Source of the DNA: Bradyrhizobiaceae bacterium
GTDB taxonomy: Bacteria > Pseudomonadota > Alphaproteobacteria > Rhizobiales > Hyphomicrobiaceae
Reading direction: 5' to 3'
Length of the DNA stretch: 24,488 bases
NCBI GenBank assembly: GCA_947475855.1
Contig: CANJPN010000014.1
Location: 1-24,488, forward strand
Part shown: in pieces, positions 1-8,657 of the stretch
Position numbering within the stretch: position 1 is the stretch's first letter
How the letters are laid out: the number at the start of each line of letters is the position of its first letter
Made by a program: the position numbers and the translations under genes
Notes under the pieces: model-generated
The model's database searches: none
Seen by the model: only the letters and a program-made list of their open reading frames with translations
Told to the model about the DNA's origin: nothing

Positions 1-344
1 GTCCGGATTTGCTTGGTTGTCGCAAACCCGAGCCATCTGTGATTCGGACCATGACCGCCCCCTCAGGGGCTGTGGACAGCGGGGAAGAAATTTTTTTGGC
101 GCCCCGCGGCGTTGCTCTCCGGTCGGCCGTCGGCCTCCCTACGCGCAACGCCGCGGGGCCCCTTGCCTCCCCCGCCTCGTACACCACGTCCTGGGACGCG
201 CCCAAAAGGTCGACACGCGACCATCTTTGCACGACAAACTTCTGTAGCGGCGGAGTGGGACAATGCAGCTCTCGCCGCGGAGGGATTTCCTCTCCGGTTA
301 CTACAAATATATGAAATAGCACAAGAAATAGAGCAGCGGTCAGC
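1..344. other. Non-coding leader upstream of the polyketide synthase
   Basis: No convincing gene is seen. Open frames here on either strand are short or run antisense into the polyketide synthase and lack a recognisable product. The stretch has a T7 run at 91-97, a perfect inverted repeat (listed separately), and an AT-rich patch at about 296-330 (including ttactacaaatatatgaaat) just before the synthase. That patch is the most likely place for a promoter, but I cannot assign -35 and -10 boxes with confidence. Confidence 0.5.
101..159. repeat. Perfect 15-bp inverted repeat with nested smaller repeat
   Basis: The left arm gccccgcggcgttgc (101-115) is the exact reverse complement of the right arm gcaacgccgcggggc (145-159), with a 29-bp spacer. 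Inside the spacer, ggcc-gtc-ggcc (125-135) forms a second small dyad. The T7 run lies before the left arm, so neither strand has the hairpin-then-U-run order of an intrinsic terminator. The role is unknown: it could be an operator, an mRNA structure or a decayed mobile-element end. Confidence 0.75.
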
Positions 345-3300
345 ATGGCTCAAATTGACGATACCGCCAGCCAGAACGACATCGCGATCGTCGGCATGGC
401 GTTGCGGGTTCCCGGCGCGCGCAATGTCAGGGAGTTCTGGGACAACCTTCGCAATGGTGTCGAGTCGATACGGACTCTGACGACGGACGAGTTGATCGCC
501 GCCGGTGAGAAACCGTCCCAATTTCAACGACCAAACTACGTACCTCGGACGGCTGAACTTCCCGACATGGAAATGTTCGACGCCGACTTCTTCGGATTCA
601 GTCCGATCGACGCTGCGGTAATGGATCCGCAGCATCGGCAATTCCTTGAATGCGCTTGGGAGGCAATGGAGGATGCCACTTGCCCCCCGCAGAAGGTCGA
701 AGGGCCTGTAGGCGTTTTCGCGGGCTGCGGCATGGGCAGCTATTTCTATTTCAACGTTTGCAGCCACCGCGATCTCCTGGATCGGGTCGGGATGTTCCTG
801 TTGCGCCATACCGGCAACGACAAGGACTTTCTTGCAACGCGCGCCTCGTTTGCATTCGACCTCAAGGGACCGAGCATCAACGTTCAAACGGCATGCTCGA
901 CATCGCTGGTCGCCATTCACTACGCTTGCCACAGCCTCCTTGCCGGCGAATGCGATATGGCCTTGGCGGGTGGGTCGACGATTGAGCTACCTCACCGTCG
1001 TGGCTACCTGTACCAGGACGGCGAGATCCTGGCCCCTGACGGCCATTGCCGGGCCTTCGATCATCGCGCAGCCGGCACGGTTTTCGGCAGCGGCGCCGGG
1101 GTCGTGGTGCTCAAGCGCCTTTCGGATGCGATCGCTGACGGCGATCCCATTCGTGGGGTCATCAAAGCGACTGCCGTCAACAACGACGGAGCCAGCAAGG
1201 CCGGATACCTGGCCCCGAGCGTCAGCGGACAGGCGGCGGCTGTCGTGGAGGCCCTCGGCCTCGCCGGCGTATCGGCCGACGGCGTCCAGTACGTCGAGTG
1301 TCACGGGACAGGGACGTATCTCGGCGACCCGATCGAGATCGAAGCACTCACACAAGCCTACCGTGTAAGCAGCACCCGCAAGGGTTTCTGCCGGGTGGGC
1401 TCGGTCAAGACGAACATCGGGCATCTCGACACGGCTGCAGGCGTGGTCGGCCTGATTAAGACTGTCTTGGCCTTGGAGCATGGCGAGATCCCGCCGAGCC
1501 TCAACTACGAGAAGCCCAATCCAGCGATTGACTTCGCCAACAGTCCATTCGTCGTCAACGCGCAACTGTCCCCCTGGCCGGCATCGGACGGGCCGCGACG
1601 GGCCGCCGTCAATTCGCTCGGCGTCGGTGGCACCAACGCACACGCGATCCTGGAAGCAGCCCCAAAGGCAGCCAAGGCGAGCGCGCTTGCTGAAGACGGA
1701 CCAGAACTCATTGTTCTGTCGGCGAAGAGCCGCAAAGTGCTCGATGCCGCGTCGCGGCGCCTTGGAGACTTTCTACTATCATCGCCGGATACACCTCTGG
1801 CGGATGTCGCGTTCACCCTGCTCAACGGGCGCCAGCATTTCGAGCATCGCCGCGTAGTCGCGGTTGCCAACCGCGCCGATGCGATTGTGGTGCTGTCCGC
1901 AGCGGATGGAAAGCGGATGCAGACGCATTCGGTCATCGACGGCGCCCCCTCTGCGGTTTTCCTGTTTCCGGGCGGCGGAGCCCAGCATCCCGGCATGGCG
2001 AGGGACCTTTATCGTGGCGAAGCAGCGTTCCGAGCAGCCATTGACGAGGGGCTATCTTACTTGCCCGCCGACGTGGCCGCGGAGACGCGCCGGATCACGA
2101 TTGGGGCCGAACCCGGCGATCCGGATTCGGCCAAGGCTCTTCTGTTGCCGTCGCTACAACTGCCAGCCATTCTGATCGTCGAGGTCGCACTTGCTCGGTT
2201 TTGGATGGCACGCGGCATCAAGCCGGCAGCGCTGATTGGTCACTCGATGGGCGAGAACGCGGCGGCCTGCGTCGCCGGTGTCTTGAGTTTCGAGCGCGCC
2301 GTAAAGCTGGTTCGGCTGCGCGGAGAGTTGTTCGACGAAATCCGCGGTGGCGGCATGCTCAGCATACCGTTGCCCTACGACGAGTTGAGCCGGCGCGTAC
2401 CGGCGAACCTCGATATCGCCTCGGTCAATGCGCCCGCGCTCTGCGTCGTTTCGGGTACCGACGCCGACCTTGAGGATTTTCGTCTGAAGCTGCTGGCCGA
2501 GGGCGTGGAGACGAGCCGGGTTCCGATCGATATCGCCGCGCATTCGCGTTTGCTCGAGCCAATTCTGGCGCGTTTCGGAGCATTTCTCGCCGAAAGCAAA
2601 CTTGCGCCGCCAAAGATCCCGATCGTTTCCAACCTGTCGGGAAATTGGCTGACGGCAGCAGAGGCGACCGACCCCAACTATTGGGTCCGGCATTTGCGCT
2701 CGACCGTACGGTTCGCCCAGGGGCTTTCGTTGCTCGCGCAGGATACTCGGCGGATCTACATCGAGGTGGGCCCTGGCCGCACGCTGTCGTCTCTAGTGAA
2801 GGCGCAGTCCGTAATCGAAGCCAACCAGGTGATCAACACGCTGCCGCATGCGGATGATGTGGTCGATGATCGCCTCCACACGATGACGGCGATCGCACGA
2901 GCCTGGGCAACGGGGCTGGTATTCCCGATCGAGGGGATGAGACCGGTCCGTGCAGGCCGCCGGATTTCGGTGCCGACATATTCGTTCCAGCATCAACGCT
3001 ATTTCCTCGAGCGGATCAATTCCACAGTTGCCTCCATCGACGAAGGCTTGTCGAAGGAGAACGATCTGGAGCGCTGGGGGTGGACGCCGGCCTGGCAACA
3101 TTCGGTCGCGGGAATGCAGCTCGGTGCCGATGCAAAACCGCGCTCGTGGCTCGTTGTGATGGACGATGCCGGCGTAGGCCGAGCGCTCGTTGACCGGTTG
3201 AGACGGCTCGGCCATTCCGTCGTGACCATGGCGCTCGGTGACACATACCGGAAGCTTGACGCGGATACCTATGTGCTATGTGCCGAGCAAGGGCGGGAAG

Positions 3301-6300
3301 GATATGAGCGCCTGGTGCAAGACCTGGCGCAAGACCGTGGCATGCCCGGGAACATAGTCCATCTCGGGCTTCTCACTTCCGACGAAAGCTTCCGCCCCGG
3401 TTCGAGCTTCTTCGACCGCAATCAGGAGAGGGGCTTCTTCAGCCTGTTTTTCCTAGCCCAGGTGATGAGCGAAGTGGGTGCACCATCGCCGCTGCAGATC
3501 ACCGTCGTCACCAACGGAATGCTGCGGGTAGGCGAGGAGCCTTTGCCCTATCCGGAAAAGGCCACAGTGCTGGGTCCGGCACTCGTGCTGCCCAAAGAGA
3601 TTCCGGGCGCAAGCGTCAGGGTGCTCGATGTGCCGTCATTGCCGCAACAGCCGCCGCTCACCGTAAAAGTCGTGCAGGACCTGCTGGGTTGGAAAAAGGG
3701 CGTCGATCATGGCGCGGCCGTCGCACAACTCATCTGGCGCGATCTTTTCGCGCCGCCGGCCAACGAGGTCGCGGCCTTTCGCGATGGTCAGCGCTGGTTG
3801 GCTACATACGAGCGCGTCAACCTGGAGGCCGGCACAGGAACGGAGGCGGGCTTCCGCGAGAACGGCGTCTATCTCGTGACCGGCGGCCTCGGCGATCTGG
3901 GACTTGAATTTGCGCGCAGACTTGGAGAGCAGTTCAAGGCGCGACTGTTCCTGCTGGGTCGCAGCGAGTTGCCGTCGCGCGATGCATGGGATGGCTATAT
4001 CGCAGCCTACGGAGAAAATGATCGCATTGGCCGCGCAATCCTCGCAGTGAGAGCCATCGAGGCGGCCGGCGGCGAAGTTCATTGCCTGGTCGCCGACGTG
4101 GCGAACCCTGAAGCTATTCGCGCCGCTGTCGCGAAAGCCGTGGAGAAGTACGGAACGGTAAATGGTGTCATCCATGCAGCCGGAACTGTGCGCGACAGTC
4201 TGATCGCAATGAAGACGCCGGCGGAAATCCAAGAGGTGCTCTCTCCCAAGGTCGTCGGCACATTGGTGCTCGAGGAGGCGCTGGCAGGGATCGATCTCGA
4301 CATCCTCGTGCTCTTTTCATCGACGAGCACCGATACTTCGCCTGCAGGGCAGGTGGATTACGTCGCTGCCAACGCATATCTCAACGCGTTCGCTCAGAGC
4401 CGGGCGAGCCGTTCGAGAACGCGGGTTGTGGCGCTCCACTGGGGGATTTGGAAGAACGTCGGCCTTGCGGCTCGCGCACTCTCCGCCGGACAGGGTGGAG
4501 GCTCGACGCGTGTCGTTGCAGCTAAATCCCCGCTGTTCGATCGAAGCGTCGACGCAGGCGAGCAAGGCTACCACCTCGAGGGCCGCTGGGACGCAAAGCG
4601 GTACTGGATCCTCAACGAACACCGTTTGAAGAACGGTGACGCCATATGGCCCGGGACGGGCTTCATCGAGGCATTCGCGGAAGCTGCCCGCGAAGTTGGC
4701 ATCGAGGGGCCTTTCGCGCTCGAGGACGTGACGTTCCTCCGTCAACTCCACGTCCTGGATGGAGAGGCGCGGTCGGTGCGCATGTCGATCGACCGAGCCG
4801 GGACTAAGCTGCGGATGGCATTGTCGAGCGAAAGCGATGGACCGCAAGGCCCGCTGGAGATTCTCCACTGCGAGGCAACGGCGCGCGCAATTCATGTCGC
4901 CCGGCCGCGACCGCTCGACCTCGACGCGCTGCGTGCGGTGTGCGTGGCAAATGTCGTCGAAGGCGGTAGTGATGCTTTGCCGTCGATCCAGGAGCGGCAC
5001 CTGGCGTTCGGTCCGCGGTGGCGTGTTCTCAAGTCGGTACATCTGGGATCGGGCAAGGCCGTCGGCAAGCTATCGCTGGCTAACGCCTTCAAGAGCGATT
5101 TGGACGCGGGGTATTGCCTGCATCCCGCACTGCTCGACATCGCGACGGGCTTCGCAATGGAGTTGGTGCCGGGCTACGATCCCTCCGCATCCCTCTGGGT
5201 GCCGGTTTCTTACGGCCGAATGGTCGTCCATCGTCCACTCGGGACCGAGATATTCAGCCATGTAAGGCTTGCTGCCGACAATGATCTCGGACCCGGTTAC
5301 GCGACGTTCGATGTGACGCTGACGGACGCCGTCGGCAACGTGTTGCTGACGGTCGAGCGGTTCACCGTGAAGCAACTGCCTTCGAACTTCGACCTCGTGA
5401 GATCGATCACGCAGGCACCTGACGGCGAGGCTAGACGGAGAACCGCGACGAACCGATCTGGGGGCGAAACATCGCCTGCAATCGAAAGGCTTGCTGCCCA
5501 GGTCGCGCAGGGCATCCTGCCCGATGAAGGCTTCGAGGCGATGCTGCGCGCGCTCAATACTGGCAAGTCCGAGGTCATCGTCAGCTCGATGGATCTCATG
5601 CTGCTGAAGCGATCGGCAGAAGACACCCACACGGCGCCGCAAGCGAGTTCGAGTTTCGACCGTCCCGACCTCGACAGCGATTACGAGGCGCCGCGCACGG
5701 AGACCGAGCGCAAGCTGGTCGGTTTCTGGTCCGAGCTCCTGGGCATCGAGAAGATCGGGATCAACGACAATTTCTTCGACCTCGGTGGGCACTCTTTGAA
5801 TGCCGTGCGGCTGTTCCGCATGATCAAGAAGGAGTTCTCGGCCGACATGCCGATATCGGTCCTGTTCGAGGCTCCGACGATCGCTCAATGCTCGGTCATG
5901 ATCGATGCTGCGGGAGGGAGGCGCGCGGATGCGGAAGCGGCAGAAAACGGACCGTCACCGTCGCCGGTCAACGTGATACGCCGCTTTACGCACCTCGTGC
6001 CGATGTCCGGGATGGGTAATCAGGATCAGGCGCCGTTTTTCGTATGCGCCGGGATGTTCGGTAACATCCTCAATCTTCGTCATTTGTCGGTTCACTGCGG
6101 ACAGGATCGGCCGGTGTATGGTTTGCAGGCGCGAGGGCTCTATGGTGACCAGGCGCCGCACGAAACCTTCGAAGAAATGGCGCGGGACTATCTCTTGGAG
6201 GTGCGGCAGGTCCAACCGCACGGTCCCTATCTGCTCGGTGGATTTTCCGGTGGTGGCCTCGTTGCGTTCGAGATGGCCCAGCAGCTCCGTGCGGCCGGCG

Positions 6301-6827
6301 AAGAGGTCGGGATTGTCGTCCTCCTCGACACGCCCTATCCGGAAGACGTCCCGCTTTCCTTCTCCGACCGAGTGGCGATCCGCTCGCAGGATGTGCGGCG
6401 ACGCGGAGCAGCGTTCTTTGCGGAGTGGGCGAAGTGGCGTCTCGAGTATGAAATCCGCCAGCGGATGAAGAAAAGAGAGAGCGTTGGATTGACGGGAGAG
6501 CAACTGCACAACCAAGTCATCCAGGAAGCTTTCTGCCGGGCCCTCGCACGCTACCAGGCTTCGAAATACGACGGGCATGTCCTGCTGCTTCGGCCCCAGC
6601 TCCAGGTAGCCTATCGATTGCCCGATGGGCGACAGCTCAATTCCGACCGGGGACCGGTCCATCACGACAATGGATGGTCGCCTTACATTCCAGAGTTGAG
6701 CGTCATGGAAGTCCCGGGCGATCACGACAGCATGGTGCTCGAGCCGAACATCCGCGTGCTGGCGTCTCACATCAGGCGGTCGCTCGACGGAGCCCAATTC
6801 ACTCGTTTCAGAATGGCCGCCGAGTAG
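345..6827 (+). CDS. Single-module type I polyketide synthase (KS-AT-KR-DH-ACP-TE)
   Basis: A complete 2160-aa cytosolic megasynthase that would extend an acyl chain, reduce and possibly dehydrate it, and release it. Ketosynthase, about residues 10-435, with Cys184, His320 (HGTGT) and His360 (NIGH). Acyltransferase, about 535-840, with Ser634 in GHSMGE and His733 in an AAHS motif; this is neither the textbook malonyl nor methylmalonyl signature, so extender choice is open. The post-AT linker (YSFQHQRYF) leads into the structural KR half near residue 907. Catalytic KR has GGLGDLG at 1180-1186, Ser1325/1326, Tyr1339 and an Asp1284 that could mark B-type reduction. The DH fold comes after KR (His1426, Asp1598). 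ACP carries Ser1817 in DLGGHSL. Thioesterase has Ser1968 (GFSGGG), Asp1995 and His2127. There is no enoylreductase. The Shine-Dalgarno is weak, but the KS domain begins within ten residues of this ATG. No PPTase or tailoring enzyme lies beside it. Confidence 0.95.
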   Translation: MAQIDDTASQNDIAIVGMALRVPGARNVREFWDNLRNGVESIRTLTTDELIAAGEKPSQFQRPNYVPRTAELPDMEMFDADFFGFSPIDAAVMDPQHRQFLECAWEAMEDATCPPQKVEGPVGVFAGCGMGSYFYFNVCSHRDLLDRVGMFLLRHTGNDKDFLATRASFAFDLKGPSINVQTACSTSLVAIHYACHSLLAGECDMALAGGSTIELPHRRGYLYQDGEILAPDGHCRAFDHRAAGTVFGSGAGVVVLKRLSDAIADGDPIRGVIKATAVNNDGASKAGYLAPSVSGQAAAVVEALGLAGVSADGVQYVECHGTGTYLGDPIEIEALTQAYRVSSTRKGFCRVGSVKTNIGHLDTAAGVVGLIKTVLALEHGEIPPSLNYEKPNPAIDFANSPFVVNAQLSPWPASDGPRRAAVNSLGVGGTNAHAILEAAPKAAKASALAEDGPELIVLSAKSRKVLDAASRRLGDFLLSSPDTPLADVAFTLLNGRQHFEHRRVVAVANRADAIVVLSAADGKRMQTHSVIDGAPSAVFLFPGGGAQHPGMARDLYRGEAAFRAAIDEGLSYLPADVAAETRRITIGAEPGDPDSAKALLLPSLQLPAILIVEVALARFWMARGIKPAALIGHSMGENAAACVAGVLSFERAVKLVRLRGELFDEIRGGGMLSIPLPYDELSRRVPANLDIASVNAPALCVVSGTDADLEDFRLKLLAEGVETSRVPIDIAAHSRLLEPILARFGAFLAESKLAPPKIPIVSNLSGNWLTAAEATDPNYWVRHLRSTVRFAQGLSLLAQDTRRIYIEVGPGRTLSSLVKAQSVIEANQVINTLPHADDVVDDRLHTMTAIARAWATGLVFPIEGMRPVRAGRRISVPTYSFQHQRYFLERINSTVASIDEGLSKENDLERWGWTPAWQHSVAGMQLGADAKPRSWLVVMDDAGVGRALVDRLRRLGHSVVTMALGDTYRKLDADTYVLCAEQGREGYERLVQDLAQDRGMPGNIVHLGLLTSDESFRPGSSFFDRNQERGFFSLFFLAQVMSEVGAPSPLQITVVTNGMLRVGEEPLPYPEKATVLGPALVLPKEIPGASVRVLDVPSLPQQPPLTVKVVQDLLGWKKGVDHGAAVAQLIWRDLFAPPANEVAAFRDGQRWLATYERVNLEAGTGTEAGFRENGVYLVTGGLGDLGLEFARRLGEQFKARLFLLGRSELPSRDAWDGYIAAYGENDRIGRAILAVRAIEAAGGEVHCLVADVANPEAIRAAVAKAVEKYGTVNGVIHAAGTVRDSLIAMKTPAEIQEVLSPKVVGTLVLEEALAGIDLDILVLFSSTSTDTSPAGQVDYVAANAYLNAFAQSRASRSRTRVVALHWGIWKNVGLAARALSAGQGGGSTRVVAAKSPLFDRSVDAGEQGYHLEGRWDAKRYWILNEHRLKNGDAIWPGTGFIEAFAEAAREVGIEGPFALEDVTFLRQLHVLDGEARSVRMSIDRAGTKLRMALSSESDGPQGPLEILHCEATARAIHVARPRPLDLDALRAVCVANVVEGGSDALPSIQERHLAFGPRWRVLKSVHLGSGKAVGKLSLANAFKSDLDAGYCLHPALLDIATGFAMELVPGYDPSASLWVPVSYGRMVVHRPLGTEIFSHVRLAADNDLGPGYATFDVTLTDAVGNVLLTVERFTVKQLPSNFDLVRSITQAPDGEARRRTATNRSGGETSPAIERLAAQVAQGILPDEGFEAMLRALNTGKSEVIVSSMDLMLLKRSAEDTHTAPQASSSFDRPDLDSDYEAPRTETERKLVGFWSELLGIEKIGINDNFFDLGGHSLNAVRLFRMIKKEFSADMPISVLFEAPTIAQCSVMIDAAGGRRADAEAAENGPSPSPVNVIRRFTHLVPMSGMGNQDQAPFFVCAGMFGNILNLRHLSVHCGQDRPVYGLQARGLYGDQAPHETFEEMARDYLLEVRQVQPHGPYLLGGFSGGGLVAFEMAQQLRAAGEEVGIVVLLDTPYPEDVPLSFSDRVAIRSQDVRRRGAAFFAEWAKWRLEYEIRQRMKKRESVGLTGEQLHNQVIQEAFCRALARYQASKYDGHVLLLRPQLQVAYRLPDGRQLNSDRGPVHHDNGWSPYIPELSVMEVPGDHDSMVLEPNIRVLASHIRRSLDGAQFTRFRMAAE

Positions 6828-6869
6828 TCCAACGATGCCGCCAGGTTTCCGGTGCCGCGCGAGAGCTTA

Positions 6870-6894
6870 GGGCAATTCCGCGCGGAATTGGCCC
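6870..6894. terminator. Palindrome between convergent genes, possible bidirectional terminator
   Basis: caattccgcgcggaattg (6873-6890) is a perfect 18-bp palindrome flanked by ggg and gccc, which can add stem pairs with one bulge. It sits in the 130-bp gap where the synthase (plus) and the receptor gene (minus) converge, the expected site for a two-way terminator. There is no T-run on either side, so a standard intrinsic terminator is not shown; an operator or a factor-dependent stop is also possible. Confidence 0.35.
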
Positions 6895-6957
6895 AGCGAT
6901 CTCTTACACGCCGAACCGATGGAGCCATGAGGGTGCAAGGCGGCATGGCGCGAACTG

Positions 6958-7998
6958 TCACTTCATTGCGTAGAAGCCCTTTACCCTGGCGACGATGGCG
7001 GGAGAGATTGCACCGACGTCTTCTATGAATTTCTGCAACTCCTCGCCCTTCATCGGCGAGATATCGACTCCCGATTTCTGTGCATCGGCCAGGAAAGCTG
7101 GGTCTTTGCACATGTCGTCGAAGGCGCGGCGTAGGGCCTCGACCCGATCGGTTGGCAATTCAGGTCCGGCCATGATGGACTTGCCGATGTCGCCGGAAGC
7201 GACCATCGCCTTCATGGTCGCTGCATCATCTGGTGTACGCGCGAGATCGACTGCGGTGGGAACGTGCGGTAGCTGCCGATGCCGGGCCAATGCGAACTGG
7301 ACCACGACGCGGATCTTGCCGTCCTTGACCCACGAGGGATGCATCGCGTTGACGGCTTCCCAGGACGCTGTGTGTGCCTCGACTTCCCCGCGCTCCATCG
7401 CCAGCATCGCCTCGGCCGACCCCGCGTAACCCATCACGATCTTGAACTTCGTGCCGAACATATGATTGAGCACGTTGGGATATACGGCCACGACGGAGCC
7501 CGCCCCGGTGGCACCCGTCGTCGTTTCTCGCGTCTTCAGGTCGTCGACGGTCATGATTGGCGAAGCGTGCCAGATCATGGCGACATTCACGGCAGCACCG
7601 ATGCGGCCGATCCAGTTGAACCTTGCCGATTCGAATTTTATGCCGGCAGTGCCCAGTTTCTCGTCCATCGGAATTGTTGGCGACAGCAAGCCGAGCACTG
7701 TCCCGTCCCGGCGTGCGACCGTGTAAATGTGGTTCGCAGCCACGAGGCTACCGCCGCCCGGCATATTCCGCGCGATGATCTTCGGCTTGCCCGGTATGTG
7801 ATTTCCCAGGTGCCGCGCGGCAAGGCGGGCATTGGTATCGTTGAAGCCGCCGGCGGGAAAACCGATGATCATGTCGAGTGTCTTGCCGGCATAGAACTGT
7901 TCGGCAGTCTGGCAGGCGGCCGGCGCTGCCCCCGCCAGGAAGGCAAGTGCCGGACACAGCGTGGTCGTCCGACGAACGATGGCACCGATCGAGCGCAT
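6958..7998 (-). CDS. Tripartite tricarboxylate transporter (Bug/TctC) substrate-binding protein
   Basis: A 346-aa periplasmic receptor expected to bind a small carboxylated solute. The ATG at 7998 is preferred over an upstream in-frame start at 8043 because gggagggg lies just before it and a Sec signal follows: MRSIGAIVRR, then a hydrophobic stretch to about residue 28. The Bug-family core follows: MIIGFPAGGFNDTNAR for the usual PFPPGGxxD loop, RNMPGGGSLVAAN for the usual NRPGAGG loop, then GATGAGSV and the C-terminal helix pair. The loops are altered, so it belongs to a divergent branch of the family. No TctA or TctB permease is in the window, so it is an orphan, as is common for this family in alpha- and betaproteobacteria. 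The ligand cannot be predicted. Confidence 0.88.
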   Translation of the reverse strand: MRSIGAIVRRTTTLCPALAFLAGAAPAACQTAEQFYAGKTLDMIIGFPAGGFNDTNARLAARHLGNHIPGKPKIIARNMPGGGSLVAANHIYTVARRDGTVLGLLSPTIPMDEKLGTAGIKFESARFNWIGRIGAAVNVAMIWHASPIMTVDDLKTRETTTGATGAGSVVAVYPNVLNHMFGTKFKIVMGYAGSAEAMLAMERGEVEAHTASWEAVNAMHPSWVKDGKIRVVVQFALARHRQLPHVPTAVDLARTPDDAATMKAMVASGDIGKSIMAGPELPTDRVEALRRAFDDMCKDPAFLADAQKSGVDISPMKGEELQKFIEDVGAISPAIVARVKGFYAMK

Positions 7999-8259
7999 GA
8001 ATGCCCCTCCCAGCCGGCGTTTCCGCTCGGTTCCTGACCACATTTGCGAAATGAGCGCCTATGATCTTTAGGTCCCAGCTCACGTTTTGATCTTCATCGG
8101 GAAGGGTAAGACAGCGCTGAACAGATGTCACCCATTGCCCAATTGGGGATTGTGTGGCCAGATATTTCAACAAGGGAAACGGTTCAGCGCGCACGATTTG
8201 AAACAGCGTTTCAGTAGCTGCTGGATCTTCGGTCGCGCCAAAGGCAAGGGGAGCTTGGA
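7999..8259. other. Divergent intergenic region
   Basis: These 261 bp separate the receptor gene (minus) from the lipocalin-like gene (plus) and must hold promoters for both. Visible elements are the receptor's Shine-Dalgarno, a cccaattggg palindrome at 8138-8147, the TGAAAC dyad at 8199-8213 (listed separately) and the aaggggag Shine-Dalgarno at 8246-8253. No gene is supported. Confidence 0.5.
8199..8213. promoter_or_regulatory. Candidate operator, TGAAAC-N3-GTTTCA dyad
   Basis: tgaaacagcgtttca has perfect 6-bp arms around a 3-bp centre and lies 46 bp before the ATG of the lipocalin-like gene. This size and position suit a dimeric helix-turn-helix repressor of TetR or MarR type. No cognate regulator gene is adjacent, so the assignment rests on symmetry and position only. 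Confidence 0.35.
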
Positions 8260-8625
8260 ATGATCGATCGAGACCTCATGGTCGGCACATGGCGCCTCTC
8301 CGACTTCCGATTCATTGATGGCGACGGTAAGCTTGGACGAGCGGAGGATGCGCCGAAGGCTGGTATGCTGCAATACGGACCGGATGGACGGCTGGCCGTG
8401 GCCACCAGGCAGCCCGACGGAAAGCTGTTCGCCTATTTCGGCAAGTTCGAGTTGAAGGGTGACGAAGTTCACCATCACATCGAGCTCGGCTCGGATCCAA
8501 AGCTCGATGGAACGACGACCCGGCGCAAAGTATCGTTCGAAGGCGAACGTCTCGTGCTGACAGCCGATCCACCTGTCCTCGGCGGCCCCGGCAGTAAGGC
8601 GTCACTGATCTGGTCTCGGGCATAA
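8260..8625 (+). CDS. Lipocalin-like domain protein
   Basis: A 121-aa protein with no signal peptide, so probably cytosolic. It matches the bacterial lipocalin-like pattern: an opening LVGTWRL-type segment (LMVGTWRLSDF, residues 6-16), a central Y-x-PDGR motif (YGPDGRLAV), a YFGKFEL strand, then HHIELGSDP and a closing IWSRA strand. Family members I recall are about 130-160 aa, so this is a short one. Such proteins often neighbour catabolic or secondary-metabolism enzymes, but the ligand is usually unknown. The start is fixed by aaggggag 6 bp upstream. The oxygenase remnant begins 32 bp downstream on the same strand and was probably its operon partner. Confidence 0.75.
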   Translation: MIDRDLMVGTWRLSDFRFIDGDGKLGRAEDAPKAGMLQYGPDGRLAVATRQPDGKLFAYFGKFELKGDEVHHHIELGSDPKLDGTTTRRKVSFEGERLVLTADPPVLGGPGSKASLIWSRA

Positions 8626-8657
8626 TCACTCGCAACCGCAGTCGGAGGAGGCGAGCG

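Noticed and set aside
63..932. 289-aa open frame on the minus strand overlapping the PKS start
   Set aside because: It is antisense to the ketosynthase, whose motifs are unmistakable, and its product is Arg-rich with no family pattern; it is a high-GC shadow frame.
5955..6797. 280-aa minus-strand frame over the PKS thioesterase
   Set aside because: It mirrors the thioesterase coding strand and shows no recognisable domain.
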